A stretch of DNA of 64,000 nucleotides from Rhynochetos jubatus (GCA_027574665.1 CM050668.1:2114001-2178000), one strand, 5' to 3'. Numbered from the stretch's first letter, positions 1 to 12,343 are shown. Notes: a model not told the origin generated them from the sequence alone. Numbers and translations are program-made.

Positions 1-574
1 TCACCGCAGTGCCCCTCCAGAGCCTTCCTTCAGCAGACCTTGTCCCCCATGACCACAAATAGAAGCCAGGAGACCCAAGCCCCTTTGGTTACGGACCCGA
101 CTGAGGGACCAGCAGCGCAGAGCAGCGCCTGTCTTCCACGCCTGCCGGGAGGTTCATGCTGCGTGCTAGGAGCAAAAGCTGCTGTCTGCCATGACCAACC
201 TGCTTTGGGGAACTGTGAATTCCCCAGACTGGGAATTGGGATTGGGAATCCTTCACCTGCCATCACCTGCATGGTGCCCTAGGGCCAGCTCCTGCGCCTG
301 GCTAGCACCCGCAGCTACATCTCCTTGACCGAAGAGTCAACGGTGGCACCAGCAGCACGGCTTTGCACGTTTCTTCAAAAATACCTCCTGCTTCTTTCAC
401 TATCCCAAGGTCTAAAGAGATATTTTCCTGCCTCGGCCATGAAAGCATCTTCCAAGAGGCAGCTGGGAGGGTGTGCAGGGCACACCAAACTCCTGACCAG
501 CGTCGCTTGCTGATGATAGCCAGCTTCCTCACCAGTCTACATTTGTCAGTGAACCCACCTCTCCTAAACTCCTG

Positions 575-625
575 TGTTTGGGAATTAAAGTGAACTGGAA
601 TCCAGAGTAACTTCACCGATTTTGC
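575..625. mobile_element. Possible Chompy-like fragment
   Basis: GTGAACTGGAATCCAGAGTAACTTCACCGATTTT resembles the internal part of the repeat (ACTGGTGTAAATCCAGAGTAACTCCATTGACTT). No terminal sequence is present, so confidence is low. Confidence 0.33.
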
Positions 626-954
626 TGAAACTGCTTAAAATTCACACAAGGTTAACCTAGTGGCACACGCGCTCACAGGACTTCCAAAAAGCTGCAGGCG
701 ACACGCTTGGTTTGCTAATCCAAGTGTGGCTATGCCACATCATTTACAGTTTGGGCTCTCAAGCGCTGGGAAGAGGAGTCCAGTCTCTGCATCTGAACAA
801 ACACTCCCCCCCCAAAACGCTACGGAGGAGAAGCCACCCCACCACGAGGTCCACGTGCACCTCCTGCCCAAAGCCCAGCCATCTGCGTGCAGGCACCGGG
901 TGAGGAACAACGCACGGCTGGCTGCAAAGCAACCGCCAGCGCTGCCTCATTTGT

Positions 955-1140
955 CTCTTTCATGTTTATTCATGGCGAACTCTGACAGAGGGATACGGCT
1001 CCATTCGGGAGTTGTCAGCAGGTGGCCTAATAGTGAGAATTAGTGAGCCACGCAGCAGCAAGACGTACTGGGGCTGCCTAATGCTGCCGATATTAATGCA
1101 CGCTTCAGAAATGAATAAAGCTTCTTCGAGGGGAAAAAAT
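955..1140. promoter_or_regulatory. Possible conserved non-coding block
   Basis: The stretch combines AT-rich cores such as GAATTAGTGAG and GATATTAATGCACGC with several isolated CpGs, without repeat character. It also holds TCAGCAGGTGGCCT (1015-1028), which matches 11 of 14 positions of the CTCF core. The evidence is weak and compositional. Confidence 0.25.
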
Positions 1141-2984
1141 AACAATAATAAGAGGATGAAGAGGAGTAGGAGGAACCAAGGGGGAGCCCAATGTGCTCTG
1201 CTAAGCTCAGTTATTGAAAAGGGGTCTTCCTTCCACGCTGGTGCTGACCTCAGTCCCGCACGCACAGACCCCGCCAACCACAAAGTGGAGAGGGAAACAT
1301 TTTGCTTTCCAGTAGCACCCAAGAACTTGCATGGTCAGAGGCTGAGAAAGACCTTCCCATGTCAGAGCTTTCAGTATTACCCTCTACCAACTTCGACATT
1401 TCAAGCAGACACTCAACCTCTAGGCAAGCAAGATGGAGCAATTCATTGCTGCCCTGCTCCATGCTAACAGAGCCTCTGCTGTGAGCTTCCGTGTGATGGG
1501 ACACACTAGACCACCCCTCCCTCTGATGAGGTTTGATGTCCTCAGGTGCCACAGCCAGGCAACCACCACAGCAACTTCCACATGTGACTGCTGGGGGAGA
1601 ATTGAGAGATGATCCTGGGGCACCAGGCACGCGACGGCAGAACCCCAAGTCTTTGCCAGCGTCACCTCCTGATGCTTTCATTACAACGTGACCCAACCTG
1701 TCTCTCAAGCCCTGTTCTGCCAATACAATTTCAGCAAATGGTCTGCATCTGGAAACAGTTCACTCCTCAGGAAAGGAAGACAGTAGACTCAAAGTGATTC
1801 TGCTGCCTTACACCAACCCTTTTCACAGCCTGTTTCACCTGCTTTTTTGGCTATTGGGGCCTAATTTTATAACCTGCTCCCTCAGTTTCAATAGTCCCGA
1901 GAGCAAGACAAAGATAAATGAAGAAACATGCAGGAGAGAGCTAGGTGGCATCCAGTTTTCATGCAGAGAAGGGGAACAAAATGTACATACAATTAAACAG
2001 GTATCCAGAGATCCCTTTTCAGATTTAGCTGCCATACTACATTTTCTCACATAACTATCAAAAGTGGTGGCAAAAGCTAAAAATCTGTCCTGAGAAGCAG
2101 CATCTCAGCAGCCAATTTCCTTATTCCTTTCCTCCAGCGCACATACCAAATAATCTTGGGCGTAACTGGATTTAGAAACAAGGACCTTTGAAAAATCAGA
2201 GGATCAAGTAATACCCCTGTTATACCCACTTTTAAAAAGATGGTTCTAGCAAGTGTAGGATTAAGCCCTAAAAGCAGCATCTTCCTTCCCCCTCAACATG
2301 CTTGTGACACTTGCATTAGTGTTGCTGGCAGCTTTGAGTGTGGGGAGAAAAACGAGCACTGCCCCACCATGCCCCCTGCTCACGGCAGGCTTGAGCCTCA
2401 AGCCATTTCATCGTGGCTAGTGTTTTCACAGCAAGCACCACAATAAATAGCAACAGGAAGATTATCTTTCCTCTGCTTATGATTAGTTCCCATTATAAAT
2501 GTTAATTTTGTGTTATCCCCAATCTTTTTACATGACAGAGACATGTACAAGCTGAAAAAAAAAAGATCAAACCCCAAAAAACCAACCAAAACCCCTTTTT
2601 TCACGTTCCTATTTCCTGCAAATAGGAACAACACACACATACGTCCTGCACCCTTTCGTGTAATGCCAAACACACGCAATTCCTGCCTAGCTCCGCAAAC
2701 CCCTCTGACCATATACCCTTTTTATGAATTAGGTATCTAGCTGTTGGTTTTTCCTTTTGAATTTTAAACAGTTTTCACACCTGATCTGATGAAGGTTCGG
2801 ATAAATTACTGAAAAAGCACCAACTAATTTGAAAAAATATTTAAGAAACTCCAAGTTCCCTGCCTTTTTTACTATCCTCTGCTCCATAATTACATTGCAC
2901 TGCCTGATATTTTCATGGAACATTAACTGAAGTCAGGTGACTGCCCCCTTACAGTCTACGCCTATCCGTTACCCATAAGACCCC

Positions 2985-3260
2985 CATGGACCTTGACATT
3001 ATTAATAGTCCTATTCATTAAGTATTACTCTTGTAGAATGAGTAGCATAATATTGGCCTGGAGATAGGAACAGGCAGAAGGAATAAGTCAAATTAATTTT
3101 CCGCAGCAAACGCCCCGATTCTGTAAATGACATTCTATACTGTTAGCATTTTAAATGTGACACAAATGGCAGGAGATACAATTTGAAAGCAAAATAGTAG
3201 AAGACATGGCTCAGGGTGTAATGTGCTGCATAAAAATCCAATAACATCAGTTACATGAAG
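2985..3260. promoter_or_regulatory. Possible conserved non-coding block
   Basis: The block has homeodomain-like TCAAATTAATTTTCC (near 3088) followed by the CpG-retaining stretch GCAGCAAACGCCCCG. It has TATTAATAG and CATTAAGTATTA near its left end. No repeat family is evident. Retained CpGs in AT-rich unique DNA are typical of constrained elements. Confidence 0.33.
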
Positions 3261-4002
3261 GAAGGGAATGAACCAACCCGATGGAGGGTTTTAATTTGCA
3301 TTTGTTTAAAATGGCAGGTAAGGGAGCGAGAGAAAGGCTGCAGCTCCCTGATTAGGACTTTCTCCCCTTCCGCTGGGGACGAGGGTGCAGAATAGCTCAG
3401 AAGCGCTCCTCTCTGAGAACTCCAGTGCTCACCTCTTCCTGCCTGCACACGCTGGCTGCCACCTCCACCACACTCCCTGGCTGAAGGAGGCCAAAGGGAA
3501 AATTACAGGCAGGCCCATCTGAAAGATGCAATGAAAAGCCAGGAGAAGCGTACACGCTCAGCTTGACGTGTTTAAAGTCCTTTCAGATAGCTCAGCTTCA
3601 ACTCCTGTTTCCCCAAGTCCACACACAGCTCAGGAGAGGGGATAAGATGAGAGCTGGAGGGGAAAGAGCGTTGCAGCAGGACGGACTGGCTTGTAGGTAC
3701 CAAATCCACAAAAGCATCGCCTGGTCTGACCATGCCCAGCTGAGAATTGCTCTGCCCTGAGGGGTGTTTGATCTACAGCATCTCTTTCAGGAAAGAGCAA
3801 AACCACACATCCCAACTCAACGGAGTTTCTCCAGGGTCAAAGCTACCACCACCAACTTGCACATCAGACAAAAGGCCAGCTCCCAGCTGCAGCACCTTCC
3901 CGGATCTAGAAGAATGGGCCAAAGCCTGATTTAAATCAAGCAAAGCACAGCTCCTTTGGGGGAGTTCAAACCTAGAGCTAAAGGCAAATTTTGTGAAAAA
4001 AG

Positions 4003-4038
4003 GTTGCCAACTTTCCAGTAGTTGCCAATTTTCCAGTA
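4003..4038. repeat. 18-bp tandem duplication
   Basis: GTTGCCAACTTTCCAGTA is followed directly by GTTGCCAATTTTCCAGTA, one mismatch in 18. This is a recent local duplication. Confidence 0.93.
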
Positions 4039-4135
4039 GTTCCTATCAAGCTCTCAAATGGAAAGACCCTAACAGCTGCCCAAAGGATGAATGGGACCAT
4101 AATTCACCATCAGTGCTGAATTCTGTGCTTTCAGC

Positions 4136-4154
4136 TTTTTTTTTTTTTTTTTTT
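4136..4154. repeat. Poly-T tract (19 T)
   Basis: Nineteen consecutive T. No flanking duplication or upstream SINE was recognised, so it may be simple slippage or the decayed tail of a minus-strand retroposon. Confidence 0.85.
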
Positions 4155-5509
4155 AAATATCGAAATGCATGTGGTCTGAGGGAGGTAGCACGAATGTAGA
4201 TCTCCAAGCCATTATGCATTTTTCTTCATTCCCTTTTTCTTTCATTTCCTTCCTTATAAAGATTACTGTACCAAGGCTATAGACCATCAGACAGAAGAGA
4301 TCTGATCAGGAAAACAAGAATAATTGCAAAGCCTGACCTCCTGGTTTTATTTAGGATAAGGCACTGCACTGTAGTTTATTTATTAACAACATAAAAAGAC
4401 CTCACCTATAGAACATAGAATAAATACTCATAATTTCCCCAGAAAGAGCATTGAGCTGGCTTCCTGAGGGGAAAAAACCCCTATCATTTAATTGAAGAAA
4501 GAAATGTTCAATCCAATAATCTATAATTAGATATTTTATGGAATATGCTACCTAGAGATGTTTATTTATAAAATGTTTCTATCAATAACAAATTGTTGGG
4601 AGGGGGAGAGAAGGTCCACTCCTTGGCTGCTGGGATGACTGTTTATGTTTGAGGGAATATCACCGGCAGTAGAGGAGGCAGCTCATCGTATGGGGTATGG
4701 GATCCTCCCTCAGCATCGCCAGGTACTCAAGCCATAGAAGTATCATCAGAGACAGAGGTCAGAAATTTAGAGAATACAAGCTTCTAGCCATGCTCATTGG
4801 AAAATGCTTAAAGCCACCTCAAAATACAGAGACACGGAGCACGTTTTTACGACTGGGCCTGAAACAGGTATGGACATCTGCAGACCTAGGACATTCTCAT
4901 TTCAAAGCCATTAGATACACCTTACAGACTCTTCCTTTCATATTCATGTACTCCCAGAACACACTGAATGTTCACATAGTGGATGTGAGCAAATATTTGA
5001 ACACTGAACTTGTCAAGTCAGCAGGACTTCAAAAGAGAAGATGCCTCCGACTAAGAGTCCCACAAAACCTATAGACCCAAATGACACACACACAACCCTC
5101 CACTCATGCCTCCCAACTGCTGTTTTTCCACCACACAAATTATTATTTCTGTTGGTTGCAACCCTACTGCAGTTCTTATTACAAAGGCAATTTCTCCTCT
5201 CCCTTTAATTTGGGGTTGCTCCACAGTGTTCAGTGCTCCAGCTACTCTGGCAGTATGGAAAACTGTAAATTGTGTTTGAAACTGCAAAGTGCAGAATAAA
5301 GCAACTGATTGAAGCAGTAAAAGAAGAAAACACCAAATCCACGTTGGTGGAAAGGCCATAGGAAAAAGCTACTTTACTCATCAAGGTAACAAGACGTGGA
5401 AGTGAATGTACATGTCAGAGATTAAATACAAGGGATAATTAACTCAATATCCCACACAAGACAATACCGTGGTGTAAAAATACCTGGGCAGAACTGTCAG
5501 ATGACTTCC

Positions 5510-5595
5510 AAAGAGATCAGATTTAATTAGTCTTCTTATAATCACTAATAATTTACATAATATTAACAGGTCACTATTAGAAAAACGATCTGTCT
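5510..5595. promoter_or_regulatory. Small cluster of homeodomain-type TAAT cores
   Basis: At least three TAAT or ATTA cores fall within about 60 bp (TTTAATTAG, ATAATCACTAATAATTT, ATAATATTAAC). Such clustering can mark an enhancer core but also arises in AT-rich DNA. Confidence 0.22.
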
Positions 5596-6329
5596 AGAAA
5601 ACTGTAAATTCTCACAGATAGCCAGAACTGGGGAGATACTAGCAATAGCATATGCTCATGTTCTCTTTTTTCGGTCCTAAAAACACATTTGTAAGTGCTG
5701 GTGTCTGGTGTGCTGTTTACATTTACTTGAAAACTGCCGACGGATGGCTGGGTTTGCCCTTGCACCTGCCGTCCTGGTCTGACTCCCAGCGAGCAAGGCA
5801 GCACAGGCTCTGCGCAATCATTAACAGGAGACACCGGACATCACAAGCGGAGTTACGGTCAGGCAGTGGAAACAAAGCCCCGCAGCCGAGAGCACAGCTG
5901 AAGACACAGGGCTGCCCTCTCCACCATCTGCGCCGGGTGTGCGGGAAGGATGAACAATTTGGCTCCTCAATGGTGGCTTTGGTTTGGTAACACAAACTGG
6001 CATTTAGTGGGTTCCAGGGAGGTGGCAGTGCTGAGTTATACGGCAGGGACACCAAAGAACAAGCGCGGAGCCCTTGGCAGACAGCAAAGGGAACATGGAA
6101 AGCACTACAGGGGCACCTGCGCTACCATGGAGGTAGAGAAGAACAGATCCATTTTCCAGCACTGGTTGCCCGGTTCAGAAGATCCCACCTGCAGCCACCT
6201 CCCACACATCGAGGCTGCCCAGCCCAGCTCCGTTGGCCCCCAGCCAGGTCCTCCTCAGCCCACAGCACCGTCCCCCCAGCCCCCACTCCCCATCCCCTGC
6301 TAGATAAGAACTCTGCCACCGCCAATCCA

Positions 6330-6980
6330 TCAACAGTGTTTACACTTGGCTCCCTCGCTCTGCGACGAGCACGAAATGGGGGGAAAATTATAATAATATT
6401 ACAAATGAAATTGAATGAGTAACAACATTTTCTAAGAACAGAATAAATACAGTTGGTGGCACCTTTTTTTTCCAATTTAGTATTGTTTAATATGCATTTA
6501 ATCAACCCATTCAGTATTATAGAGTCTATGTACCGTGACACCCTCCTATGCCACAGAGGAAGCATTCATAGGCCATTAGGCTAAAGTAATATGTATGAGG
6601 AACCACTTTTCCCCAGGGTGTAGTAACTATTTTTGCTCCCCAGTCGTCCCCATTAAATCATTAAACCTCATGACTATGCTTTCTGAACTCTACCCTGATC
6701 TTTAAAAAGCAGAACATTAAAGGGCAACTGTCACCCTCCATTGCACAGGCCTTGTGTTTTATATATTCAAAGCATTAAGCCTTTTGTCAGTCTATACATC
6801 ATACGCACTGGAAGACTGTATGCACAAACAGGAAATGTTTATAACTGATGTCCCTTTTATGGTGGATGTGCGAATGGGCAGGATAAAAAAGCTGAGGCTC
6901 GGCTATTTTATGGAAACTGAAGCAACGTGATTTTCCCCAGCTGCTTGCAATAAAACCATCTTCGTTACTTATCTTTATGT
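6330..6980. promoter_or_regulatory. Enhancer-like AT-rich block
   Basis: The block contains ATGCATTTAATCAACC (near 6493), CATTAAATCATTAAACC (near 6651) and, near 6880, TTTATGGTGGATGTGCG. It also has the GTTTACAC forkhead-like core near 6338 and isolated CpGs such as CTCTGCGACGAGCACG. It contains no tandem repeat, and I see no reading frame that resembles a protein. It may be one element or two adjacent ones. Confidence 0.35.
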
Positions 6981-7145
6981 GGCCAGTTGCAGGAGGAAAG
7001 AAAGAAGCAGTTTAGCACAGGCAGAGAGTTGGAAGCCCAGGAGTCACGAGGGGTTGCCAACTTTGGACTTGCAGATCTCATTTCCCTACTTTATGGCAAA
7101 AGCTTATTTAGAGAATAGCAGTGGAAAGGGTATCTGCCAAGAGCA

Positions 7146-7190
7146 GGTTGGGTTGGACTTCCACAGATCCTTCCAGCTCCCAAACATCCC
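7146..7190 (+). mobile_element. Possible CR1 LINE 3'-end scrap
   Basis: GGTTGGGTTGGACTTCCACAGATCCTTCCAGCTCCC resembles the plus-strand CR1 tail (GGTTGGACTAGATGATC ... CCTTCCAACTC) with a short deletion. Low confidence because the similarity is brief. Confidence 0.33.
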
Positions 7191-7671
7191 TTCAAACATG
7201 AAGCTGTCACTGCTGAAGTGCACCCATCTGGGGATAAGGAGGAAGTTAGCACAGAATTAGGTGTACAACCACCTCTACCATGTCTCTGTTGGCATTACTC
7301 TTGGGTTCTCTCCAGGGCTTCTCGAAAGACCTCTCAAACTTGCTTTGCCATCTCCATTTCGCTGCTCTTCAAACTGGGGGCTGCAGATATGAGGACCAGG
7401 AGAGGTCTCAGCCTCAAAACCCTGCCTGAACACTGTGCCTTGCACAGCTGGGAGACCATTCCCAATGCCACCACAGAGCCTTGGAAAAGAGGTCGCAACT
7501 ACTTTGTACCTTGTGGCTCCCATTTTGCTCTTGAGAAAACAAACAGTGCTTCCTATAGCATGTGTTAGGAGATGGTTAATTCTGCTAATGCTTCTGACGT
7601 CCTCTCCTGGGATTTTAAGGAGTGAGGTGTGAGAGACACACACAGAAGGTGGATGAATAGCTGTGGAAACC

Positions 7672-7840
7672 CCTGCATGGACTGTGACTCCAATTTTGGG
7701 CAAGCCACTTCCCTGCACCTGCCCTGTATCTCACCTGTGTGCGGCCATCGAGTTTTCAGGAGCATGAATACTCTCGCATTAGCAGAATGGGAAACACCTA
7801 GCGGCATGAGCTTTGCCAGGGCTTTTAGTACATGGGCAAG
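7672..7840 (+). mobile_element. MIR-type SINE fossil
   Basis: The segment TTTTGGGCAAGCCACTTCCC followed by a CTGTATCTCACCTGT run matches the MIR core (TTGGGCAAGTCACTT ... CTCAGTTTCC ... ATCTGT) in order. CAGAATGGGAAACACC further on matches the AAAATGGGGATAAT part. Amniote MIR elements of this kind are ancient tRNA-derived SINEs. Boundaries are uncertain because the copy is heavily diverged. Confidence 0.55.
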
Positions 7841-8154
7841 GGGAGACAAAGCAGCTCCTCGAAAAGGTTTCTGAAAGCATGGGGATGGAGGGAGGGGCAA
7901 ACAGTAGCAACCTTACAAAAGAAAATTAGCAAATACCTTTCAAAAGCAGTAAAAAAGAGACTAAAATGAATGTCAAGGTCAGGCGAGGGGCAAGGGAGGA
8001 AACCCTTCCACATTTGAGCCTGTACTACCCAGGCACCAGCGCACAGCTTTGTAGCCCACCTCATCACATTCCCCCGGTACCGCACACCCTCCCCATCCCT
8101 GGCGTCTGAGGACGCTTCCCAGTTACCTGCAGATCCCTTGTAAAACAACAGGGA

Positions 8155-8480
8155 ACGTTAGGTTAACATGACTTAGAGAGCGATAGTGTAGCTTGCAAAA
8201 TGTCAGAGCTTTCATCCTGTATGTTAACTTCCCAGCCAGTGGTATCAATCTGCAGCAAAACACAGTTATTTCACCATGACATTAGTTCACCTTTAAAGGC
8301 ATATGGTAAAGCCTGCTTTGTGGCTTGCAGCAGATGAGCTTCCTATAATTACAATTTGAACTGTTCCACAGGCAGCTCTATAGATAGTGGATCAGTGATT
8401 AAAGTTGAAATCACAGGGTAAGTAGTTCTGTGACACCGTGAGTCACAACAATCATCAAAGACTCAACTCTCTGGTTTCTG
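8155..8480. promoter_or_regulatory. Possible enhancer block with TCF/LEF-like motifs
   Basis: ATCAAAG (8454-8460), GATTAAAGTTG (near 8397) and TCACCTTTAAAGG (near 8288) resemble TCF/LEF sites. ATAATTACAATTTG near 8345 is homeodomain-like. The block ends where a MIR fossil begins. Function is inferred from motif clustering only. Confidence 0.3.
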
Positions 8481-8486
8481 ATGAAG

Positions 8487-8635
8487 TGGAGATAGTGCAG
8501 TGATTCAAGTAGGGGACTGAGACTCAAGTGCTGCTACTTGGAGGCAGGAAAAGAGCAGACACATTCTTGAGGAAGATACTCAGTGCGTGCTATTGACTGG
8601 CCCCAAGCAAATCTTTAACCCTGCGTCTCGGAGAG
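8487..8635 (+). mobile_element. MIR-type SINE fossil with tRNA-like head
   Basis: AGTGATTCAAGTAGGGGACTGAGACTCAAGTGC matches the tRNA-derived head of amniote MIR elements, in parts AGTGGTTAGAGCAGGGGACTGGGACTCAGG. CCCCAAGCAAATCTTTAACCCTGCG then matches the core CTTGGGCAAGTCACTTAACCTCTG. Order and spacing fit one diverged copy on the plus strand. Confidence 0.58.
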
Positions 8636-9194
8636 AGCATGACTGTGCATCTCATTGCGGTGGGGCCCCCAGTGTCACACCTGAGGATCACAGGCTCCAG
8701 TTAAACATTCCTCTTGCCGATTCCTCCTTTGATTTGAGGAATAATGCATGCAAGGCGTAGGACTGCCACAGCAATGCCGGGGCTTGGTGACAGGCTGAGG
8801 CATGCAGTTATTTTTCCCTACAGAGCTTTCTTGCTCCCCCAGTATCCCGTCAGCATGAGGCATGGAAGGGAAAGAAATGTGCACTCACACTGTTGTACCC
8901 CTTGCTGACCCCCATAAAAAGTAAAGGGCTTCCTTTTAAAAAAAAACATACAAGAAGCCAGCCTTTCATCTGCCTGGCAGTGAACAGAGAAAATCCTGCC
9001 ACTGCCTCTCCTGGAAGATAATGGGCTAAAACATTCCCTTTCCCTGGTTCACCTACACTTTGGTGAAGATGATGCTGAAATAATTTTGGCCCAGAAGAAC
9101 CAATGGGTGTAAATTCATAAGAAAAAAGTCACAATGGAATCGCCGCAGCAAAAAACCCCACACAGGTAAGAACTAACTTCCTTCCTAAGAGGAA

Positions 9195-9232
9195 GTACAC
9201 CTCACTTGCGTGTACACCTCACTTGCGTGTAC
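9195..9232. repeat. 17-bp tandem duplication
   Basis: GTACACCTCACTTGCGT occurs twice without mismatch (9195-9211 and 9212-9228), and GTAC then starts a third copy. Perfect identity points to a very recent event. Confidence 0.93.
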
Positions 9233-9369
9233 AGCTCCATGAATTACAGTGCGTGGAAGGCGTTGGCTCTCAGCTCCCTTTCTTTCCCAGGCTGTTAGAC
9301 TTGCTCTTTCCCAACCCGACACACGTCCACTGCGGTAACGCACTAATCCAGGTGCTGAGGAACCCTTAC

Positions 9370-9500
9370 CACCTGCAAAATGGAGGAAGAGGATAAACTG
9401 AGGCATAGAGGACCTTATGCCCAGGTGAGACCAAGCCAACAGCCACACGCAGCAGCGTCCCAGCCCGGGGCACTGGCCCACACTGTGTCGCAGAGGGAAG
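9370..9500 (-). mobile_element. MIR-type SINE fossil
   Basis: GGATAAACTGAGGCATAGAGG followed by CTTATGCCCAGGTGAGACC matches the reverse complement of the MIR core (GGGGAAACTGAGGCACAGAGAGG ... TTGCCCAAGGTCACAC). The best match is short, so the outer limits are approximate. Confidence 0.52.
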
Positions 9501-10444
9501 GGTCAGGAGAGAGCCCAAGGGACTTGGGCAGGAAACCCTCCATCGGAGGAGCCATTCCATTGTTGGGTCTTGTGCTTTTAAGTTCAGCCAAATTCCGCAG
9601 CCAGCCCATGGTACTGTTTGCACCAGGTCGGATATTTTAAGGGAACTGCTTCTTTTAAAGATGAAAGACATTTCATGTAAAGCGGGGAGGGGGAGGGGTG
9701 ACAAGCAGAGTTACAAAGCCAACAAGCTTCTCTCTGCTCCAGGAAGATCTTACCGTGGCTGCTGGCCACCTGCCACAGCTGGCTGGAGCATTAACCACGG
9801 ACAGTGACTGATGGATGCCTACGGTGCCAGCTGCAGAAACCCGGTCAGGAGGGCGGGAGACGGCCTCTCTGCTCAGCACGAGCGCTCTGCTTGGAGGAAC
9901 GGGATCAGGATTTGGGACTGACAGCAGCAAGCCTGTTCTCCGTGCCGGTGTGTCTTAGGGACGGTTCCTCAGCCCCAGATGGATGCTCTCAGGGGGAAGA
10001 CAGGACGGGGGAGTGGAGCACTGGGTCCAGGTCAGCACTTAGACCAGCTCATCTCCTGTCAGAGGATGAACAGCCCTGCCCAGCTTTCACATGTCACTGG
10101 GTGTCCCTTAGTACAACTCAACCAGCTCGTGTTTTTCACAGGTTGTACATGACCCTTCGAGACTGCATGTAAGGGAATATCTATGCTGTACACTGGTATG
10201 AGGAGAGGTTAACAAATATGGGTAAGAGGAAAGAGAAACTGAACAGCACTTAACTCCTCCAGCCCCAGTTGAGCAGACAGGCATCAGTACCTATCAGTTT
10301 ACAGGAAAACCCCAATCGTGCCCTGGAGACTCACCTTGTCAAGGCAGTGTCACACTGGGGACTTGTGACCATCCAACACTTAGACCAAAAGCAAAGCCTT
10401 TAGTGCAGGAATTTGAGCTTCAGAGAAATTTATCGTGAGGTTTG

Positions 10445-10530
10445 CTCCCAACTTTATGATGCTCATTTTAAAAGGGTAAACTGAGGCATATGTATTAACT
10501 TGCCTGGAAAAGGACAGAAAAAGATATTCA
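10445..10530 (-). mobile_element. MIR-type SINE fragment
   Basis: CTCATTTTAAAAGGGTAAACTGAGGCATA and then TATTAACTTGCCTGG match the reverse-complement MIR core (CCATTTTACAGATGGGGAAACTGAGGCA ... TAAGTGACTTGCCCA). It is short and diverged. Confidence 0.5.
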
Positions 10531-11144
10531 CCACAGGGCACTTTTGGAACAAATATTCACAGGAAAGTTTCAAAACCACAACCCCATGTATTTGCTTAAG
10601 CAATAGGAAGACAGAGATTTACATTTTCCTTGCTCTCCCCATAGAAATTCTCAGCAGGCTTTGGTCTTCTGCAAGAGATTCACCACCCAACAGCCTGGCT
10701 GGACGTCGACACTCAGCCGAACAACACGGGGCATCCAGTGCTGGAATCCACTACTTGTCAGCAGCCTTGAGCAGGGAAGGGTTAAGCCCACGGGCACCTC
10801 AAGCACAGTGCAGCACCAAGGTCCTTCCCAAGGCTGCTGGGAACAATGCAGCTATCAGTCTATATTTGGCCTTTGCCCTTGGATCATTTATGACTTATTC
10901 TTCACCTCCGATGACCACAGCAGTAAGCTTTCAATCTCTTGCTCCCTAGCCTGAAGCAAGAGCTCTCCCTCCCCGTTTTTTAAAAAAAAAACCACACCAT
11001 TTGCAATTAAAAGCAACTGCCAGAAGGAGGTCTCAAGCAAGTCTTCCCTTGCCCCTCTGTGCCCTTTGCCTGGCAAAGAGACCAGACTTCTGGCATGATA
11101 TCAGGTCAGGGCCAGGATGAGATGGTGGTCCTGTTGTGTCAGGA

Positions 11145-11200
11145 TGGGGGGGAGAAGGGAAACTGAGACACTTAGCTAGTCTACAGCTTAAAGTCGACAT
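11145..11200 (-). mobile_element. Possible MIR-type SINE scrap
   Basis: GAGAAGGGAAACTGAGACACTTAG resembles GGGGAAACTGAGGCACAGAG of the MIR core. Little else matches, so this may be chance. Confidence 0.28.
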
Positions 11201-11840
11201 TTCAAGCTTAGAGAGAGGGTTTGAAGGGAACAAGCTTGGGTGACCTTTTACTTTACAGACTGTGGAGTAAAGAAGGATATTGCTGCGATGCAAAAAAAGG
11301 CTTGTTTAACCACTCAGATTCCTGTCCCCAACAACAGACCTCTGTGAGCAGCCTTACACGACTGCACGAGCGTTGTGTGCTCACACCCTCGTACGCACCA
11401 TCAGCATCCCTTGCACGTAGCAGCAGCAGGAGGTTGAGAGGTTCAACTCGGCACGTATCAGTAGAGCTGGGAAATTCTAAGCATTGCTCATCTCCAGGTT
11501 CAGCACAGAAGCGATGCGGTTGCTGCCATGCTCTTGTGCGGGTGGCAAGTAAAGGCGAGGGTTATTTCCTTGCAATTAACCAGTTCGTCAAAGGGGAAGA
11601 AGCAAATCGCAGCTTGCAATACCGCACCCTTGCAAGAGGATATGCCTGCAGTCACCACAGACTGACAGCTCAGCCAATTCCCTTTAAACCTGACTCCCAC
11701 CAGCCCGAATAAAGACCTGGTATGTCCTTGCTCTGAGCCGACTGCCAACATCCAGCCACAGCACAGTCGCAGGGGAACACAAACACACAGGCAGCTTCTT
11801 CTCCCCACACAGTGCAGCTCTCCATGCTCCAGACCCTCCA

Positions 11841-11886
11841 GGTCCTCCTTGCAGCAGGGTCCTCCTTGCAGCAGGGTCCTCCATGC
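11841..11886. repeat. 17-bp tandem repeat, about 2.6 copies
   Basis: GGTCCTCCTTGCAGCAG is present twice exactly and then partly as GGTCCTCC. A recent slippage or unequal-exchange product. Confidence 0.92.
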
Positions 11887-12321
11887 TGGGAAAAGCTTCC
11901 CTATTCCTGAGGAGGGGAAAATCCAAACCCTACCACGCGCCCCACCACCCTGCTCAATGCATCGCATACCACAGCCAGTGAGCACCCTGCAACAGCAGCC
12001 TGGCTCTGTAATCAGGATTTCGCACCTGGGCCAAGTAGCAGGCCTGGAAAAGGGGTTAGACAAGTCATATCCATCACTCTCTCATCTTCCTGCTGGAAAG
12101 TTACCTTCATCATCCTAATTTATCAAAAGGCTAAGGTGCTGGTCAGATGCAAAGCAATTCTCCTGTAATATGTGCATATGTAACTAGAAGCTGCTGACAT
12201 TATACCAGATGTGTTTCACTCAGGAGAGCCAGTATTTGTTTTCTTGGGACACAGCTTAGCATCTATTTCATTTCATAGGCAAAGAAAATCCTTGGTAATG
12301 CAGTCCTTTCTTACTTCATGC

Positions 12322-12343
12322 AAAAAAAAAAAAAAAAAAAAAA
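12322..12343. repeat. Poly-A tract (22 A)
   Basis: Twenty-two consecutive A. The preceding 100 bp do not resemble a known retroposon and no target-site duplication is evident. Confidence 0.88.

Larger units (their letters stand above)
1..2984. other. Gene-free unique DNA
   Basis: Apart from the possible block at 955-1140 and the Chompy-like scrap at 575-625, I see no gene, RNA or regulatory signal. Overlapping frames of 60-157 codons occur on both strands, which is expected in GC-moderate DNA. An A-rich stretch sits at 2545-2600. Confidence 0.6.
3261..6329. other. Gene-free unique DNA
   Basis: It contains the 18-bp duplication, the poly-T tract and the small TAAT cluster. AT-rich DNA at 4200-4600 has a few homeodomain-like cores but no dense cluster. 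The remaining sequence shows nothing recognisable. Confidence 0.6.

Noticed and set aside
1250-1723. 157-codon minus-strand frame and a 151-codon frame on the plus strand nearby
   Set aside because: They overlap in opposite directions, have no splice context and show no known motif.
9162-9176. CACAG|GTAAGAAC as an exon end
   Set aside because: It is an isolated donor match with no acceptor or open exon of plausible coding character before it. Such matches occur every few kilobases by chance.
11500-12063. 187-codon minus-strand frame
   Set aside because: It starts at TTG, contains the 17-bp tandem repeat, and resembles no family I know.
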